Source: Streptomyces caeruleatus (GTDB lineage Bacteria > Actinomycetota > Actinomycetes > Streptomycetales > Streptomycetaceae). Taken from it: a DNA stretch of 64,000 nt. Below are positions 51,559 through 59,426 of the stretch, one piece after another; within the stretch, counting starts at the first letter, position 1; the number at the start of each line of letters is the position of its first letter. The notes under the pieces were generated by a model, which saw only the letters and a program-made list of their open reading frames with translations, did no database searches and was not told the origin of the DNA. A program made the position numbers and the translations under genes. Where the stretch lies: NCBI RefSeq assembly GCF_001514235.1, contig NZ_KQ948934.1, forward strand, positions 332,250 through 396,249, in the 5' to 3' direction.

Positions 51559-51969
51559 ATGTCCCGACGCAGCGTCCGTTCCCCTTCCACGCCGAAGACC
51601 CCGGGCGCCTGTCCGTGCGGGCTGTCCGAGCCCTACGACAGGTGCTGCGGCAGCTACCACTCCGGCGCCGGCGCCGCGCCGACCGCGGAGGCGCTGATGC
51701 GGTCGCGGTACAGCGCGTTCGTCAAGGGCGACGCCGCGTACCTGCTGCGGACCTGGCATCCGCGGACGCGGCCGGCGCGGCTGGAGCTCGATCCGGGGAT
51801 GCGGTGGACCGGGCTGGAGATCCTCGCGACCGGTGACGGTACGGCGTTCCACACGGTCGGCACCGTGGAGTTCCGGGCGTCCTACCGGGGCGGGTCGCTG
51901 CACGAGCGGAGCCGGTTCGAGCGGGTGGACGGGGCTTGGGTGTACGTGGACGGGGACTTCCCGGAGTGA
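51559..51969 (+). CDS. SEC-C/YchJ family protein
   Basis: A 136-residue protein with an N-terminal SEC-C zinc motif (ACPCGLSEPYDRCCGSYH) and a YchJ-type NTF2-like domain (ALMRSRYSAFVKGDAAYL, LLRTWHPRTRP, HERSRFERVDGAWVYVDG). Function not established; SEC-C motifs bind zinc and often mediate protein contacts. The start may be ATG 51559 or ATG 51550; neither has a well-spaced RBS. Divergent from the NACHT gene. Confidence 0.88.
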   Translation: MSRRSVRSPSTPKTPGACPCGLSEPYDRCCGSYHSGAGAAPTAEALMRSRYSAFVKGDAAYLLRTWHPRTRPARLELDPGMRWTGLEILATGDGTAFHTVGTVEFRASYRGGSLHERSRFERVDGAWVYVDGDFPE

Positions 51970-52073
51970 CGGTCCAGGCCGGGTCCCGGCGGCCCGGGTG
52001 GCAGCCAGTAGTCCTGGCCGAAGGGTTCGAGCCACAGCCGCAACTGCCCCTCGCCGCTGTTCCGCACCAGCAT
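51970..52073 (-). pseudogene. possible truncated remnant of a small protein gene
   Basis: Read leftward from ATG at 52073, the first 33 codons look like authentic protein (LVRNSGEGQLRLWLEPFGQD, then YWLPPG). The frame then becomes the antisense of the YchJ gene. The codon pattern and the sensible start suggest the N-terminal end of a small gene whose remainder was lost. The GntR-type gene stops 20 bp upstream. It could also be a real short protein that ends within the YchJ gene. Confidence 0.35.
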
Positions 52074-52092
52074 CGGCGGCGGTCTTCGGCGG

Positions 52093-52794
52093 TCACGGCG
52101 CCAGGATGTCCAGCTCCTGGAGGGCGCCCATGGTGATCTCGCGGGTCAGGTGTTCCGCGCGGACCGCGTCGCCCGCGCGGACCGCCTCCGCGACCTGGAC
52201 GTGCAGGGTGACCGCGGCCGGGTCGGGGTCCTCGAACATGATCTCGTGATGGGTGCGGCCCGTGAGGACCTCGGCGACGACGTCGCCGAGGCGGGCGAAC
52301 ATCTCGTTGCCGGAGGCGTTGAGGACGACGCGGTGGAAGGCGACGTCGTGGACGAGGTAGCCCTCCAGTTGGTGGCCGCGGGAGTGGGCGACCATGCCGA
52401 GGGCGCACTCGGTGAGTTCGGCGCACTGGTCGGCCGTCGCGTGCTTCGCGGCCAGCCCGGCCGCCACCGGCTCGATCGCCGAGCGCAGCACCGTGAGTGA
52501 GCGCAGCTGGTGGGGGCGGTCGGCGCCGGCCAGGCGCCATCGGATGACCTGGGGGTCGTAGACGTTCCACTCGGCCTTGGGACGGACCGTCACGCCCACG
52601 CGGCGGCGGGACTCCACCAGGTGCATGGACTCCAGGACGCGGACCGCCTCGCGCATCACCGAGCGGGAGACGTCGAAGCGCTGCGCCAGTTCGTCCGTGC
52701 GCAGAACACTGCCCGGCGGGTACTCGCCCGCCGTGATCGCGGGGCCGAGGGTTTCCAGTACCTGGCCGTGCAGCCCGCGGCCCGTTGTGCTCAT
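52093..52794 (-). CDS. gntR: GntR/FadR-family repressor of gluconate genes
   Basis: A 233-residue regulator with an N-terminal winged helix (SVLRTDELAQRFDVSRSVMR, EAVRVLESMHLVESRRRVG) and a helical FCD effector domain (VAFHRVVLNASGNEMF, TLHVQVAEAVRAGD). It is divergent from gntK with a 137-bp AT-enriched region between, containing the palindrome at 52859. A repressor of the gluconate operon released by gluconate or 6-phosphogluconate is the natural reading. This matches my memory of the S. coelicolor gene order. Confidence 0.88.
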   Translation of the reverse strand: MSTTGRGLHGQVLETLGPAITAGEYPPGSVLRTDELAQRFDVSRSVMREAVRVLESMHLVESRRRVGVTVRPKAEWNVYDPQVIRWRLAGADRPHQLRSLTVLRSAIEPVAAGLAAKHATADQCAELTECALGMVAHSRGHQLEGYLVHDVAFHRVVLNASGNEMFARLGDVVAEVLTGRTHHEIMFEDPDPAAVTLHVQVAEAVRAGDAVRAEHLTREITMGALQELDILAP

Positions 52795-52858
52795 GCACTC
52801 AGCGTACGGGGCAGATCACGCGATCAAAAAGTCAGACTTATATGTCACAGGGGCTTGA

Positions 52859-52874
52859 ATTAGTCGTACCTAAT
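52859..52874. promoter_or_regulatory. candidate GntR operator (ATTAG-N6-CTAAT)
   Basis: A perfect inverted repeat, ATTAG (52859-52863) and CTAAT (52870-52874), with a 6-nt centre lies between the divergent gntR and gntK genes. A TATAAG/TATATG stretch (about 52838-52844) could supply -10 boxes for both directions, so binding here could block both promoters. Confidence 0.5.
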
Positions 52875-52931
52875 GGGTTTCAGTGGCGTCGACATCACGT
52901 GTCGACGAGGACAGCAGACAGTGAGGCAGCG

Positions 52932-53450
52932 ATGAGTACCCCCCATGTCGTCGTGGTCATGGGCGTCGCGGGCACCGGCAAGACCACCATCGGTCCCCTG
53001 CTCGCGGCCCGGCTCGGCGTCCCGTACGCCGAGGGCGACGACTTCCACCCGCAGGCCAACATCGCCAAGATGTCGGCCGGCACGCCGCTCGACGACGACG
53101 ACAGGTGGCCGTGGCTCGACGCCATCGGCGCCTGGGCGCACGAGCGGGCCGGGCTCGGCGGGGTGGTCAGCTGCTCGGCGCTGAAGCGGTCGTACCGTGA
53201 CCGGCTGCGGGCCGCCGCGCCCGGGGTCGTGTTCGTGCACCTCACCGGTGACCGGCCGCTCATCGAGGACCGGATGACGCACCGGCAGGGGCACTTCATG
53301 CCGACCGCGCTGCTGGACTCGCAGTTCGCCACGCTCCAGCCGCTCCGGGCCGACGAGACCGGAGTCGCCGTGGATGTCGCCGGCAGCCCGGAGGAGATCA
53401 CCGAACGGGCCGCCAAGGCGTTGAGCGAGCTTCCCGGCTCAGCGGCGTAA
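52932..53450 (+). CDS. gntK: gluconokinase
   Basis: A 172-residue P-loop kinase that phosphorylates gluconate to 6-phosphogluconate. Walker A VVMGVAGTGKTTIG, DDFHPQANIAKMSAGTPLDDDDRWPWL (read in parts) and SCSALKRSYRDRLR are diagnostic for GntK. The CDS starts at ATG 52932 with GAGGCAG upstream. It feeds the pentose-phosphate pathway. First gene of the rightward gluconate operon. Confidence 0.95.
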   Translation: MSTPHVVVVMGVAGTGKTTIGPLLAARLGVPYAEGDDFHPQANIAKMSAGTPLDDDDRWPWLDAIGAWAHERAGLGGVVSCSALKRSYRDRLRAAAPGVVFVHLTGDRPLIEDRMTHRQGHFMPTALLDSQFATLQPLRADETGVAVDVAGSPEEITERAAKALSELPGSAA

Positions 53451-53572
53451 CCGCGCCACACCCCGCGCAACACCCCCCGCAGCACCGCCACCCCCCGCGC
53501 AACCCCCCGCACCACCGCCCCCCCCACGGCACCATCCCCTCCCCCATCCCCCGTACCTGCAAGGGAACCCCC
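53451..53572. other. C-rich, G-poor spacer between gntK and gntP
   Basis: The 122-bp spacer is built of C-runs (four to eight C) separated by GCA/ACG/CAC. It has no hairpin of note. Its composition, C far above G in the transcript, resembles Rho-utilisation sites, and the opposite strand has G-runs able to form quadruplexes. It could tune expression of gntP relative to gntK. Confidence 0.35.
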
Positions 53573-55000
53573 GTGACCAGACTCAGCGTCGAGATGCTGG
53601 CAGCGGACACCGTCGAGCCCATCACCTCGGCCGGCCACGCTCAGCTGGGCATCGCCGTCCTGGCGGGCATCGCCGTCATCGTCCTGCTCATCACCCAGTT
53701 CAAACTCCACGCGTTCCTGTCGCTGACCCTCGGGTCGCTGGCGCTCGGCGCCATCGCCGGGGCACCGCTCGACAAGGTCATCACCAGCTTCAGCGCCGGA
53801 CTCGGCACCACGGTGGCCGGCGTCGGCGTGCTGATCGCCCTCGGCGCGATCCTGGGCAAGATGCTCGCCGACTCCGGCGGCGCCGACCAGATCGTCGACA
53901 CGATCCTCGCCAAGGCGGGCGGCCGTTCGATGCCGTGGGCGATGGTGCTGATCGCCTCGGTGATCGGTCTGCCGCTGTTCTTCGAGGTCGGCGTCGTGCT
54001 GCTGATCCCGGTCGTGCTGATGGTCGCCAAGCGCGGCAACTACTCGCTGATGCGCATCGGCATCCCGGCCCTCGCCGGCCTCTCCGTGATGCACGGCCTG
54101 GTCCCGCCGCACCCCGGCCCGCTGGTCGCGATCGACGCGGTCGGCGCCGACCTGGGCGTCACGCTGGCGCTCGGCGTCCTCATCGCCATCCCGACGGTGA
54201 TCATCGCCGGCCCGTTGTTCTCGCGGTACGCGGCCCGCTGGGTGGACGTCCCGGCGCCGGAGCGCATGCTTCAGGCGCTCGGGGAATCCGGCCAGTCGCC
54301 CGACGAGCGCCTCTCCAAGGAACCGCGGCAGCGCCCCGCCTTCGGGCCGACGCTGCTCACGATCCTCCTGCCCGTCGTCCTGATGCTGTCTAAGGCTCTG
54401 GTCGACATCGTGATCGACGACCCCGAGAACACCGTGCAACGCGTGTTCGACGTCGTCGGCTCCCCGATGATCGCGCTGCTCGCCGCCGTCCTCGTGGGCA
54501 TCTTCACGCTGCTCAAGCCGGCCGGGTTCGGCAAGGAGCGCATCTCGCCGCTGGTCGAGAAGAGCCTCGCGCCCATCGCGGGCATCCTGCTCATCGTGGG
54601 CGCGGGCGGCGGCTTCAAGCAGACGCTGATCGACACCGGTGTGGGCCAGATGGTCCTGGACATCTCCAAGGACTGGTCGATCCCGGCGCTGCTGCTGGCC
54701 TGGCTGATCGCGGTGGCGATACGGCTGGCGACGGGTTCGGCGACGGTGGCGACGGTCTCGGCCGCGGGGCTCGTGGCACCGCTGGCCGCCGAGATGTCGA
54801 CGACCCACGCGGCCCTGCTGGTCCTCGCCATCGGCGCCGGCTCGCTCTTCTTCAGTCATGTGAACGACGCCGGGTTCTGGCTGGTCAAGGAGTACTTCGG
54901 CCTGGATGTCGGTCAGACCGTCAAGACCTGGTCGGTGATGGAGACGATCATCTCGGTGGTCGCCGGCGGTCTGGTCCTGCTGCTCTCACTGGTCATATAG
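53573..55000 (+). CDS. gntP: gluconate:H+ symporter (GntP family)
   Basis: A 475-residue membrane transporter with about 12 hydrophobic segments. Seen: GAILGKMLADSGGADQIVD, GLPLFFEVGVVLLIPVV, HGLVPPHPGPLVAIDAVGAD and ATGSATVATVSAAGLVAP, all GntP-family signatures. GTG start at 53573, AAGGGAA upstream. It imports gluconate for GntK; related members carry idonate, which fits the dehydrogenase genes downstream. It ends 10 bp before the next gene. Confidence 0.94.
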   Translation: MTRLSVEMLAADTVEPITSAGHAQLGIAVLAGIAVIVLLITQFKLHAFLSLTLGSLALGAIAGAPLDKVITSFSAGLGTTVAGVGVLIALGAILGKMLADSGGADQIVDTILAKAGGRSMPWAMVLIASVIGLPLFFEVGVVLLIPVVLMVAKRGNYSLMRIGIPALAGLSVMHGLVPPHPGPLVAIDAVGADLGVTLALGVLIAIPTVIIAGPLFSRYAARWVDVPAPERMLQALGESGQSPDERLSKEPRQRPAFGPTLLTILLPVVLMLSKALVDIVIDDPENTVQRVFDVVGSPMIALLAAVLVGIFTLLKPAGFGKERISPLVEKSLAPIAGILLIVGAGGGFKQTLIDTGVGQMVLDISKDWSIPALLLAWLIAVAIRLATGSATVATVSAAGLVAPLAAEMSTTHAALLVLAIGAGSLFFSHVNDAGFWLVKEYFGLDVGQTVKTWSVMETIISVVAGGLVLLLSLVI

Positions 55001-55010
55001 GGGTACGACG

Positions 55011-55772
55011 ATGACGGCTCACCCCCTCTTCGACATCAGCGGCCGCACGGCCCTGGTCACCGGCTCCAGCCGGGGCATCGGCCTGGCGCTCGCCCGCGGT
55101 CTGGCGGAGGCCGGCTGCACGGTGGTCCTCAACGGCCGGGACGGCGAGCGCCTCACCGAGGCCGCCGCCGAACTGCCCGGTGACGTCCACACAGCCGTGT
55201 TCGACGTGACCGACGGCCCCTCGGTGGCCGCCGGGATCGCGGAGGTCGAGGAGCGGGTGGGCCCGCTGGACATCCTGGTCAACAACGCGGGCATGCAACT
55301 GCGCGCCCCGCTCCTGGAGTTCACCGACTCCGACTGGCACCGCATCCTGGACACCAACCTGACCAGCGCGTTCCTGGTGGGCCGGGAGGCCGCCCGGCGG
55401 ATGACGGCACGCGGCCACGGGAAGATCGTCAACATCTGCTCGCTGCAGAGCGAGGTGGTCCGCCCCGGCATCGCGCCGTACGCCGCCACCAAGGGCGCCC
55501 TGAAGATGCTCACCAAGGGCATGTGCGCCGACTGGGGCCCGTACGGCGTCCAGGTCAACGGCCTCGGTCCCGGGTACATCGAGACCGAGCTCACCCAACC
55601 CCTCGTCGCCGACGGGGAGTTCAGCGCCTGGGTGCGCCGCCGTACTCCGGCCGGCCGCTGGGGCCGTACCGAGGACCTGGTGGGCGGGGTGCTCTTCCTC
55701 GCCTCCCCGGCCGCGGACTTCGTCTCCGGGCAGGTGCTGTACGTCGACGGCGGCATGACGAGCGTGCTGTGA
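55011..55772 (+). CDS. SDR oxidoreductase, probable gluconate 5-dehydrogenase
   Basis: A 253-residue short-chain dehydrogenase. Cofactor motif TGSSRGIGLALARGLAEAG, structural NNAGMQLRAPLL, catalytic Ser in IVNICSLQSE and YAATKGALKMLTKGM (Tyr and Lys), C-terminal GQVLYVDGGM. In gluconate/idonate operons the equivalent enzyme interconverts 5-ketogluconate and gluconate (IdnO/Ga5DH). The position between gntP and a zinc sugar-acid dehydrogenase supports that assignment. Confidence 0.87.
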   Translation: MTAHPLFDISGRTALVTGSSRGIGLALARGLAEAGCTVVLNGRDGERLTEAAAELPGDVHTAVFDVTDGPSVAAGIAEVEERVGPLDILVNNAGMQLRAPLLEFTDSDWHRILDTNLTSAFLVGREAARRMTARGHGKIVNICSLQSEVVRPGIAPYAATKGALKMLTKGMCADWGPYGVQVNGLGPGYIETELTQPLVADGEFSAWVRRRTPAGRWGRTEDLVGGVLFLASPAADFVSGQVLYVDGGMTSVL

Positions 55773-55786
55773 AGGAGGCCTCGCGG

Positions 55787-56836
55787 ATGCTCGGTTGTGT
55801 GATCCACGGTCAGGGCGACCTGCGGGTCGAGGAGCTGCCGGTGCCGGTCCCGGGGCCCGGACAGGCGCTGGTGGCCGTGCGGTACGGCGGGGTCTGCGGC
55901 TCCGATCTGCACTACTGGCGGCACGGCGGGGTCGGCGACTTCCGGCTCCGGGAGCCGATGCTGCTCGGGCACGAGGTGGTCGGGACAGTCGTGGCGTACG
56001 GCGACGGGGCCACGGGCCCGGTCGCCGGTACGGCCGTCGCGGTGCACCCGGCCACTCCCTGCGGGGTCTGCCCGGAGTGCGCGGACGGTCGGCGCAACGT
56101 CTGCCGGGACACCCGCTACCTCGGAAGCGCGGCCCGCTTCCCGCATGTGCAGGGCGGTTTCGCCGCCCAAGTGGCCGTCCCGGCCGACCAGTTGAGGCCA
56201 CTCCCGGCCGGTCTCGAACTGCGCCGGGCGGCGCTCGCCGAGCCGCTGTCCGTCGCGCTGCACGCCGTGCGGCGGGCGGGAGAGGTGGCCGGGAGGCATG
56301 TCCTGGTGACCGGTGCCGGGCCCATCGGGTGTCTGGTCGTGGCGGCGGCGAAGGCCGCGGGCGCCGGGCGGGTCACGGTGACGGACCTGCTGCCGACGGC
56401 TCTGGAGTACGCGCGGACCGCCGGCGCCGACAGCGTCGTACGGGCCGATGACCCTGAGGACGCCGGGTGGCCGTCCGAGGTGGACGTGGCGATCGAGGCG
56501 TCGGGCGTCGCCGCGGGCCTGGACGCCTGTCTGCGGCTGGTGCGGCGTGGCGGCGTCGTGGTGCAGCTGGGCATGCTGCCGCCTGGGCGCAGTCCGTTCG
56601 CGGGGAACCTCGTGGTGAGCCGGGAGATCGAGCTGCGCGGGGCGTTCCGCTTCGACACGGAGTTCGACGCGGCGCTGGAACTGCTCGCGGCCGAGGCGTC
56701 GTTCGACGGGCTGGTCAGCGCGGTGGTGCCGGTGCGGGAGGCGGAGGCGGCGTTCGCGCTGGCGGCCGACCGGAGCAGTGCGTGCAAAGTGCTGCTGGAC
56801 TTCGGAGGGCCGGACTCCACGGTGCCAAGTGTCTGA
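55787..56836 (+). CDS. zinc alcohol dehydrogenase, probable L-idonate 5-dehydrogenase
   Basis: A 349-residue medium-chain dehydrogenase. Catalytic zinc: GVCGSDLHYW (Cys) and LLGHEVVG (His-Glu). Structural zinc: four Cys in PCGVCPECADGRRNVC. NAD fold: VLVTGAGPIGCLVVAAAKA. The SDLHYW motif fits idonate/sorbitol dehydrogenases. ATG at 55787 has AAGGAGG 8 bp upstream. With the SDR it would convert L-idonate to gluconate via 5-ketogluconate. Last gene of the gluconate operon. Confidence 0.87.
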   Translation: MLGCVIHGQGDLRVEELPVPVPGPGQALVAVRYGGVCGSDLHYWRHGGVGDFRLREPMLLGHEVVGTVVAYGDGATGPVAGTAVAVHPATPCGVCPECADGRRNVCRDTRYLGSAARFPHVQGGFAAQVAVPADQLRPLPAGLELRRAALAEPLSVALHAVRRAGEVAGRHVLVTGAGPIGCLVVAAAKAAGAGRVTVTDLLPTALEYARTAGADSVVRADDPEDAGWPSEVDVAIEASGVAAGLDACLRLVRRGGVVVQLGMLPPGRSPFAGNLVVSREIELRGAFRFDTEFDAALELLAAEASFDGLVSAVVPVREAEAAFALAADRSSACKVLLDFGGPDSTVPSV

Positions 56837-56950
56837 ACTCGCACGGACCATCACCTGAAGCGGCTTCCCCCCGGGGCGACTTCGGCCCGATGATGAGGGG
56901 ACCCTTGGCGGCTGCCGCAGTCGTCGGGGGCGAGGACTTCGGGGGGCGTG

Positions 56951-58108
56951 ATGGCGGTTTCCCTCGGGATGCGTATCTCGGGGCTGCTCGTCGTGGGGGC
57001 GGTGGCGGTGGCCGCCGCGGCGTTCACGAGTGACGGGGGTGGCACTGCGGACGGCAGGGGTGGCGAGGGCACGATCGTCACCGTCGGGCCCTCGGCCGGT
57101 CTCCGCGAGGTGCCGAACGGCCCGCCGGGCGGGGCCACTCCCCCGTTGCGGCAGTCACCCGACGGCCACGTGGGCCGGCCGGCGGTGACGGATCCGCCGC
57201 CCAGCCCTTCCCGGGACGGCGTGGCGAAGGAGACGCCCAGGCCCTCCCCCAGCCCGTCCGTGAGCCCGAAACTCCTCGAAGCCCCGGGCTGGCTGCCGCC
57301 GGGCCCCGACTCACCGGACACCGACAGCGCCGCGGACCCGGCGAGCGTGTACGACCTGCTCCGCGATCCCGCCCAGTGCCGGGACGCTCTGAACGTGATC
57401 CCCCGGACCACGACCGACGTCGTCGAGTGGACGCTGCTGCGCGGCCTGGCCTCCGCCTGTCTGGCCGTGCAGGGCGAGGGCGGGAGCTGGAAGCAGGCCG
57501 TGCGGGACCGGGCCGCCCTGGCGGACGCGGCCGACACCTGCAAGGGCCGTGCCGCGTACGCCGTCCTGGACGGGCTGCTCGACTTCCATCGGCGGCATCC
57601 CGACGCCACCGTCCGGCTGAAACTCGCACCGAGCGGCACACCCGCCGCGTGCGGCTACCGGATCTCCGGGGTGGACACGGGCGGTGACGGCGAGGCGAAG
57701 CCCGGCGAGGTGATCGGGATCGAGCTCGTGGACGCCTACTTCGACCCCGCCGAGCTGCTGCGGGGCGCCGTCGTGAGCGTCGGCGGGCAGCAGGTGCCCG
57801 GAGTGCCCGTCCTGACCTCGGTGGTGGGTGGCCGGCTGGTGCTGTCCGCCGTCGTACCGGCGCTGGAGCCGGGCCCGGCCGACGTGACCGTCCGGCACGC
57901 CGGCGTCGAGACGCGGATGCCGACTGCTCTCGTCGTCACCGCGCCGGACACCATGCAGGAGCCGAGTACGGGCTCGGATCCCACCGCCCCGCGGAGCTCC
58001 TCTCACGGACGCCACAGCGAATGCTCCCGCTCGGCCCACTCCCGGCTGACCGACCCCGTCCGCATCCCCCGCCGCGCCTCCGAATCCCCCAACGCCATCC
58101 CTATATGA
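56951..58108 (+). CDS. exported protein with proline-rich linker and TIG-like domain
   Basis: A 385-residue protein. An N-terminal hydrophobic segment (residues 8-22) is followed by a Pro/Ser-rich linker to about residue 115, a helical region with three Cys (QCRDALNVIPRTTTDVVEW, CLAVQG, DTCKGRAAYAVLDGLLDF) and a beta domain from about 225 to 330 resembling IPT/TIG modules (AYFDPAELLRGAVVSVGG, VLSAVVPALEPGPADVTV). The last 35 residues are Arg/Ser-rich and antisense to the end of the convergent cytochrome gene, overlapping it by 106 bp. The true stop may have been lost. GTG 56948 or ATG 56951 may start it. Function unknown. Confidence 0.7.
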   Translation: MAVSLGMRISGLLVVGAVAVAAAAFTSDGGGTADGRGGEGTIVTVGPSAGLREVPNGPPGGATPPLRQSPDGHVGRPAVTDPPPSPSRDGVAKETPRPSPSPSVSPKLLEAPGWLPPGPDSPDTDSAADPASVYDLLRDPAQCRDALNVIPRTTTDVVEWTLLRGLASACLAVQGEGGSWKQAVRDRAALADAADTCKGRAAYAVLDGLLDFHRRHPDATVRLKLAPSGTPAACGYRISGVDTGGDGEAKPGEVIGIELVDAYFDPAELLRGAVVSVGGQQVPGVPVLTSVVGGRLVLSAVVPALEPGPADVTVRHAGVETRMPTALVVTAPDTMQEPSTGSDPTAPRSSSHGRHSECSRSAHSRLTDPVRIPRRASESPNAIPI

Positions 58109-58626
58109 CCGGCGAGGACGATCCCGATGGTGAGGGCCAGCCAGTCATGGACGAAGGTCGCGCTGGTGCGCCACACCAAGGGGGTGAGGTGGGTGAACCA
58201 CATGAGGAGACCGGTGCCGATCATCACCAGCGTCGCCCCGGCGATCCAAGCCGCGTAGATCTTCTGCCCGGCGTTGAACTTGCCCGCCGGACGGGAGGCG
58301 CGTCGTTTGTCGCGGCGCAGGGCGGCCCGCAGCCAGACGCGGTCGTGGGGGCCGAAGCGGTTGAGGAAGCCGAGGTCGGCGCGGAAGGCGCGGGAGGCGA
58401 GGCCCGCGAGGACCGGCACGGGCAGGGCGAGGCCGGCCCACTCGTGGATACGGACCACGAGCTCGCGGCGGCCGACGAGTTCGGCGAGCTGGGGGATGTA
58501 CAGACAGGCCGCGGTCACGACGCACACGCCCATCAGCGCGGCCGTGGTGCGGTGCACCCAGCGGGAGGCGTGCCCGAAGCGCCGGACGCCGGTGGCCGGG
58601 CCGGGGGCGTCAAGTCGTAGGCTCAT
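58003..58626 (-). CDS. cytochrome b/b6-type membrane subunit
   Basis: A 207-residue membrane protein with four helices and heme-ligand histidines: FGHASRWVHRTTAALMG, VVRIHEWAGLALPVPVL, IYAAWIAGATLVMIGTGLLMW and FVHDWLALTIGIVLAGHIG. It resembles the b-type cytochrome of formate dehydrogenase, hydrogenase and YedZ-type systems. It starts inside the end of the molybdopterin gene and is expected to exchange electrons between the quinone pool and that subunit. ATG at 58626 is chosen. Its 3' end overlaps the convergent gene. Confidence 0.85.
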   Translation of the reverse strand: MSLRLDAPGPATGVRRFGHASRWVHRTTAALMGVCVVTAACLYIPQLAELVGRRELVVRIHEWAGLALPVPVLAGLASRAFRADLGFLNRFGPHDRVWLRAALRRDKRRASRPAGKFNAGQKIYAAWIAGATLVMIGTGLLMWFTHLTPLVWRTSATFVHDWLALTIGIVLAGHIGMALGDSEARRGMRTGSVSREWAEREHSLWRP

Positions 58627-59353
58627 CGTCGCGTCCGTTCGAGCGGCCGACCCAGGCGTCGACGTCGTAGCCCCGTTCCTCCCAGTAGCCCGGCCGCACG
58701 TCCTTGGTGACGGTGATGCCGGAGAGCCACTTGGCGGACTTGTAGAAGTACATGGGCGCCACATAGAGGCGGACGGGGCCGCCGTGGGCGTGGCCGAGGT
58801 CCTTGTCCTGCATGCGCAGGGCGACCAGGACGTCCGCGCGGCGGGCCTGGTCGAGGGTGAGGCTCTCGGAGTACGCGCCGTCGAAGCAGGTGAAGCGCAC
58901 CGCCCCGGCGCCCTCGCGCACTCCGGCGGCGTCCAGGAGCCGGGAGAGACGGACCCCTTCGAAGGGGGTGCCGGGCACCCGCCAGCCGGTGACGCACTGG
59001 ACGTCGCGCACCATCCGGGTCTGCGGCAGGGCGCGCAGCTCGGCCAGGGTGTAGGTGCCGGGGTGGTCGACGAGGCCGTCGACGGTGAGGCGGTAGGTGT
59101 CGGCGTTCTTGCGGGGGACGGAGGAGGTGACCGAGTAGTAGCGGAAGCCGCCGCCGTTGGGGAGCAGGTCGGTCAGGCCGGTGGGGTCCTTGTCGGACGC
59201 GCCCGCGAGGAAGGACTCCAGGCCGCGCTGGAGGGTGGGCGCGGTGACCACACCGAGGGCGCCCAGGCCGAGGGTGCCGAGGAGGACACGGCGGCCGATG
59301 GGCTTGCCCCGCTGCTCTTCGGGGTGTTCGGAGTTCACGTACTTATCGAACAC
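58610..59353 (-). CDS. molybdopterin-dependent oxidoreductase (sulfite oxidase/YedY-like)
   Basis: A 247-residue Moco-binding protein. Near the N-terminus is GRRVLLGTLGLGALGVV, a twin-Arg-like signal or membrane anchor. The oxidoreductase fold has LTVDGLVDHPGTYTLAEL, the Moco cysteine in MVRDVQCVTGWRVPG, FTCFDGAYSESL and RLYVAPMYFYKSAKWLSG. With the cytochrome b subunit it forms a two-gene operon like MsrP-MsrQ or related exported reductases. The substrate is not known, although oxidised sulfur compounds are plausible. GTG at 59353 is preferred; a GTG 63 bp upstream is possible. Confidence 0.86.
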   Translation of the reverse strand: MFDKYVNSEHPEEQRGKPIGRRVLLGTLGLGALGVVTAPTLQRGLESFLAGASDKDPTGLTDLLPNGGGFRYYSVTSSVPRKNADTYRLTVDGLVDHPGTYTLAELRALPQTRMVRDVQCVTGWRVPGTPFEGVRLSRLLDAAGVREGAGAVRFTCFDGAYSESLTLDQARRADVLVALRMQDKDLGHAHGGPVRLYVAPMYFYKSAKWLSGITVTKDVRPGYWEERGYDVDAWVGRSNGRDDEPTT

Positions 59354-59426
59354 CCGCGTCCCCCCGCCGGGCCAGGGAACGCGGGTGCCCGTCAGATTTC
59401 CGTAACCACCTCTCACCCGGCTTTCG

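Noticed and set aside
48612..51836. A long open frame on the plus strand opposite the NACHT gene
   Set aside because: The product is Gly/Val/Arg-rich with no recognisable motif, and the opposite strand carries HTH, Walker A and Walker B motifs.
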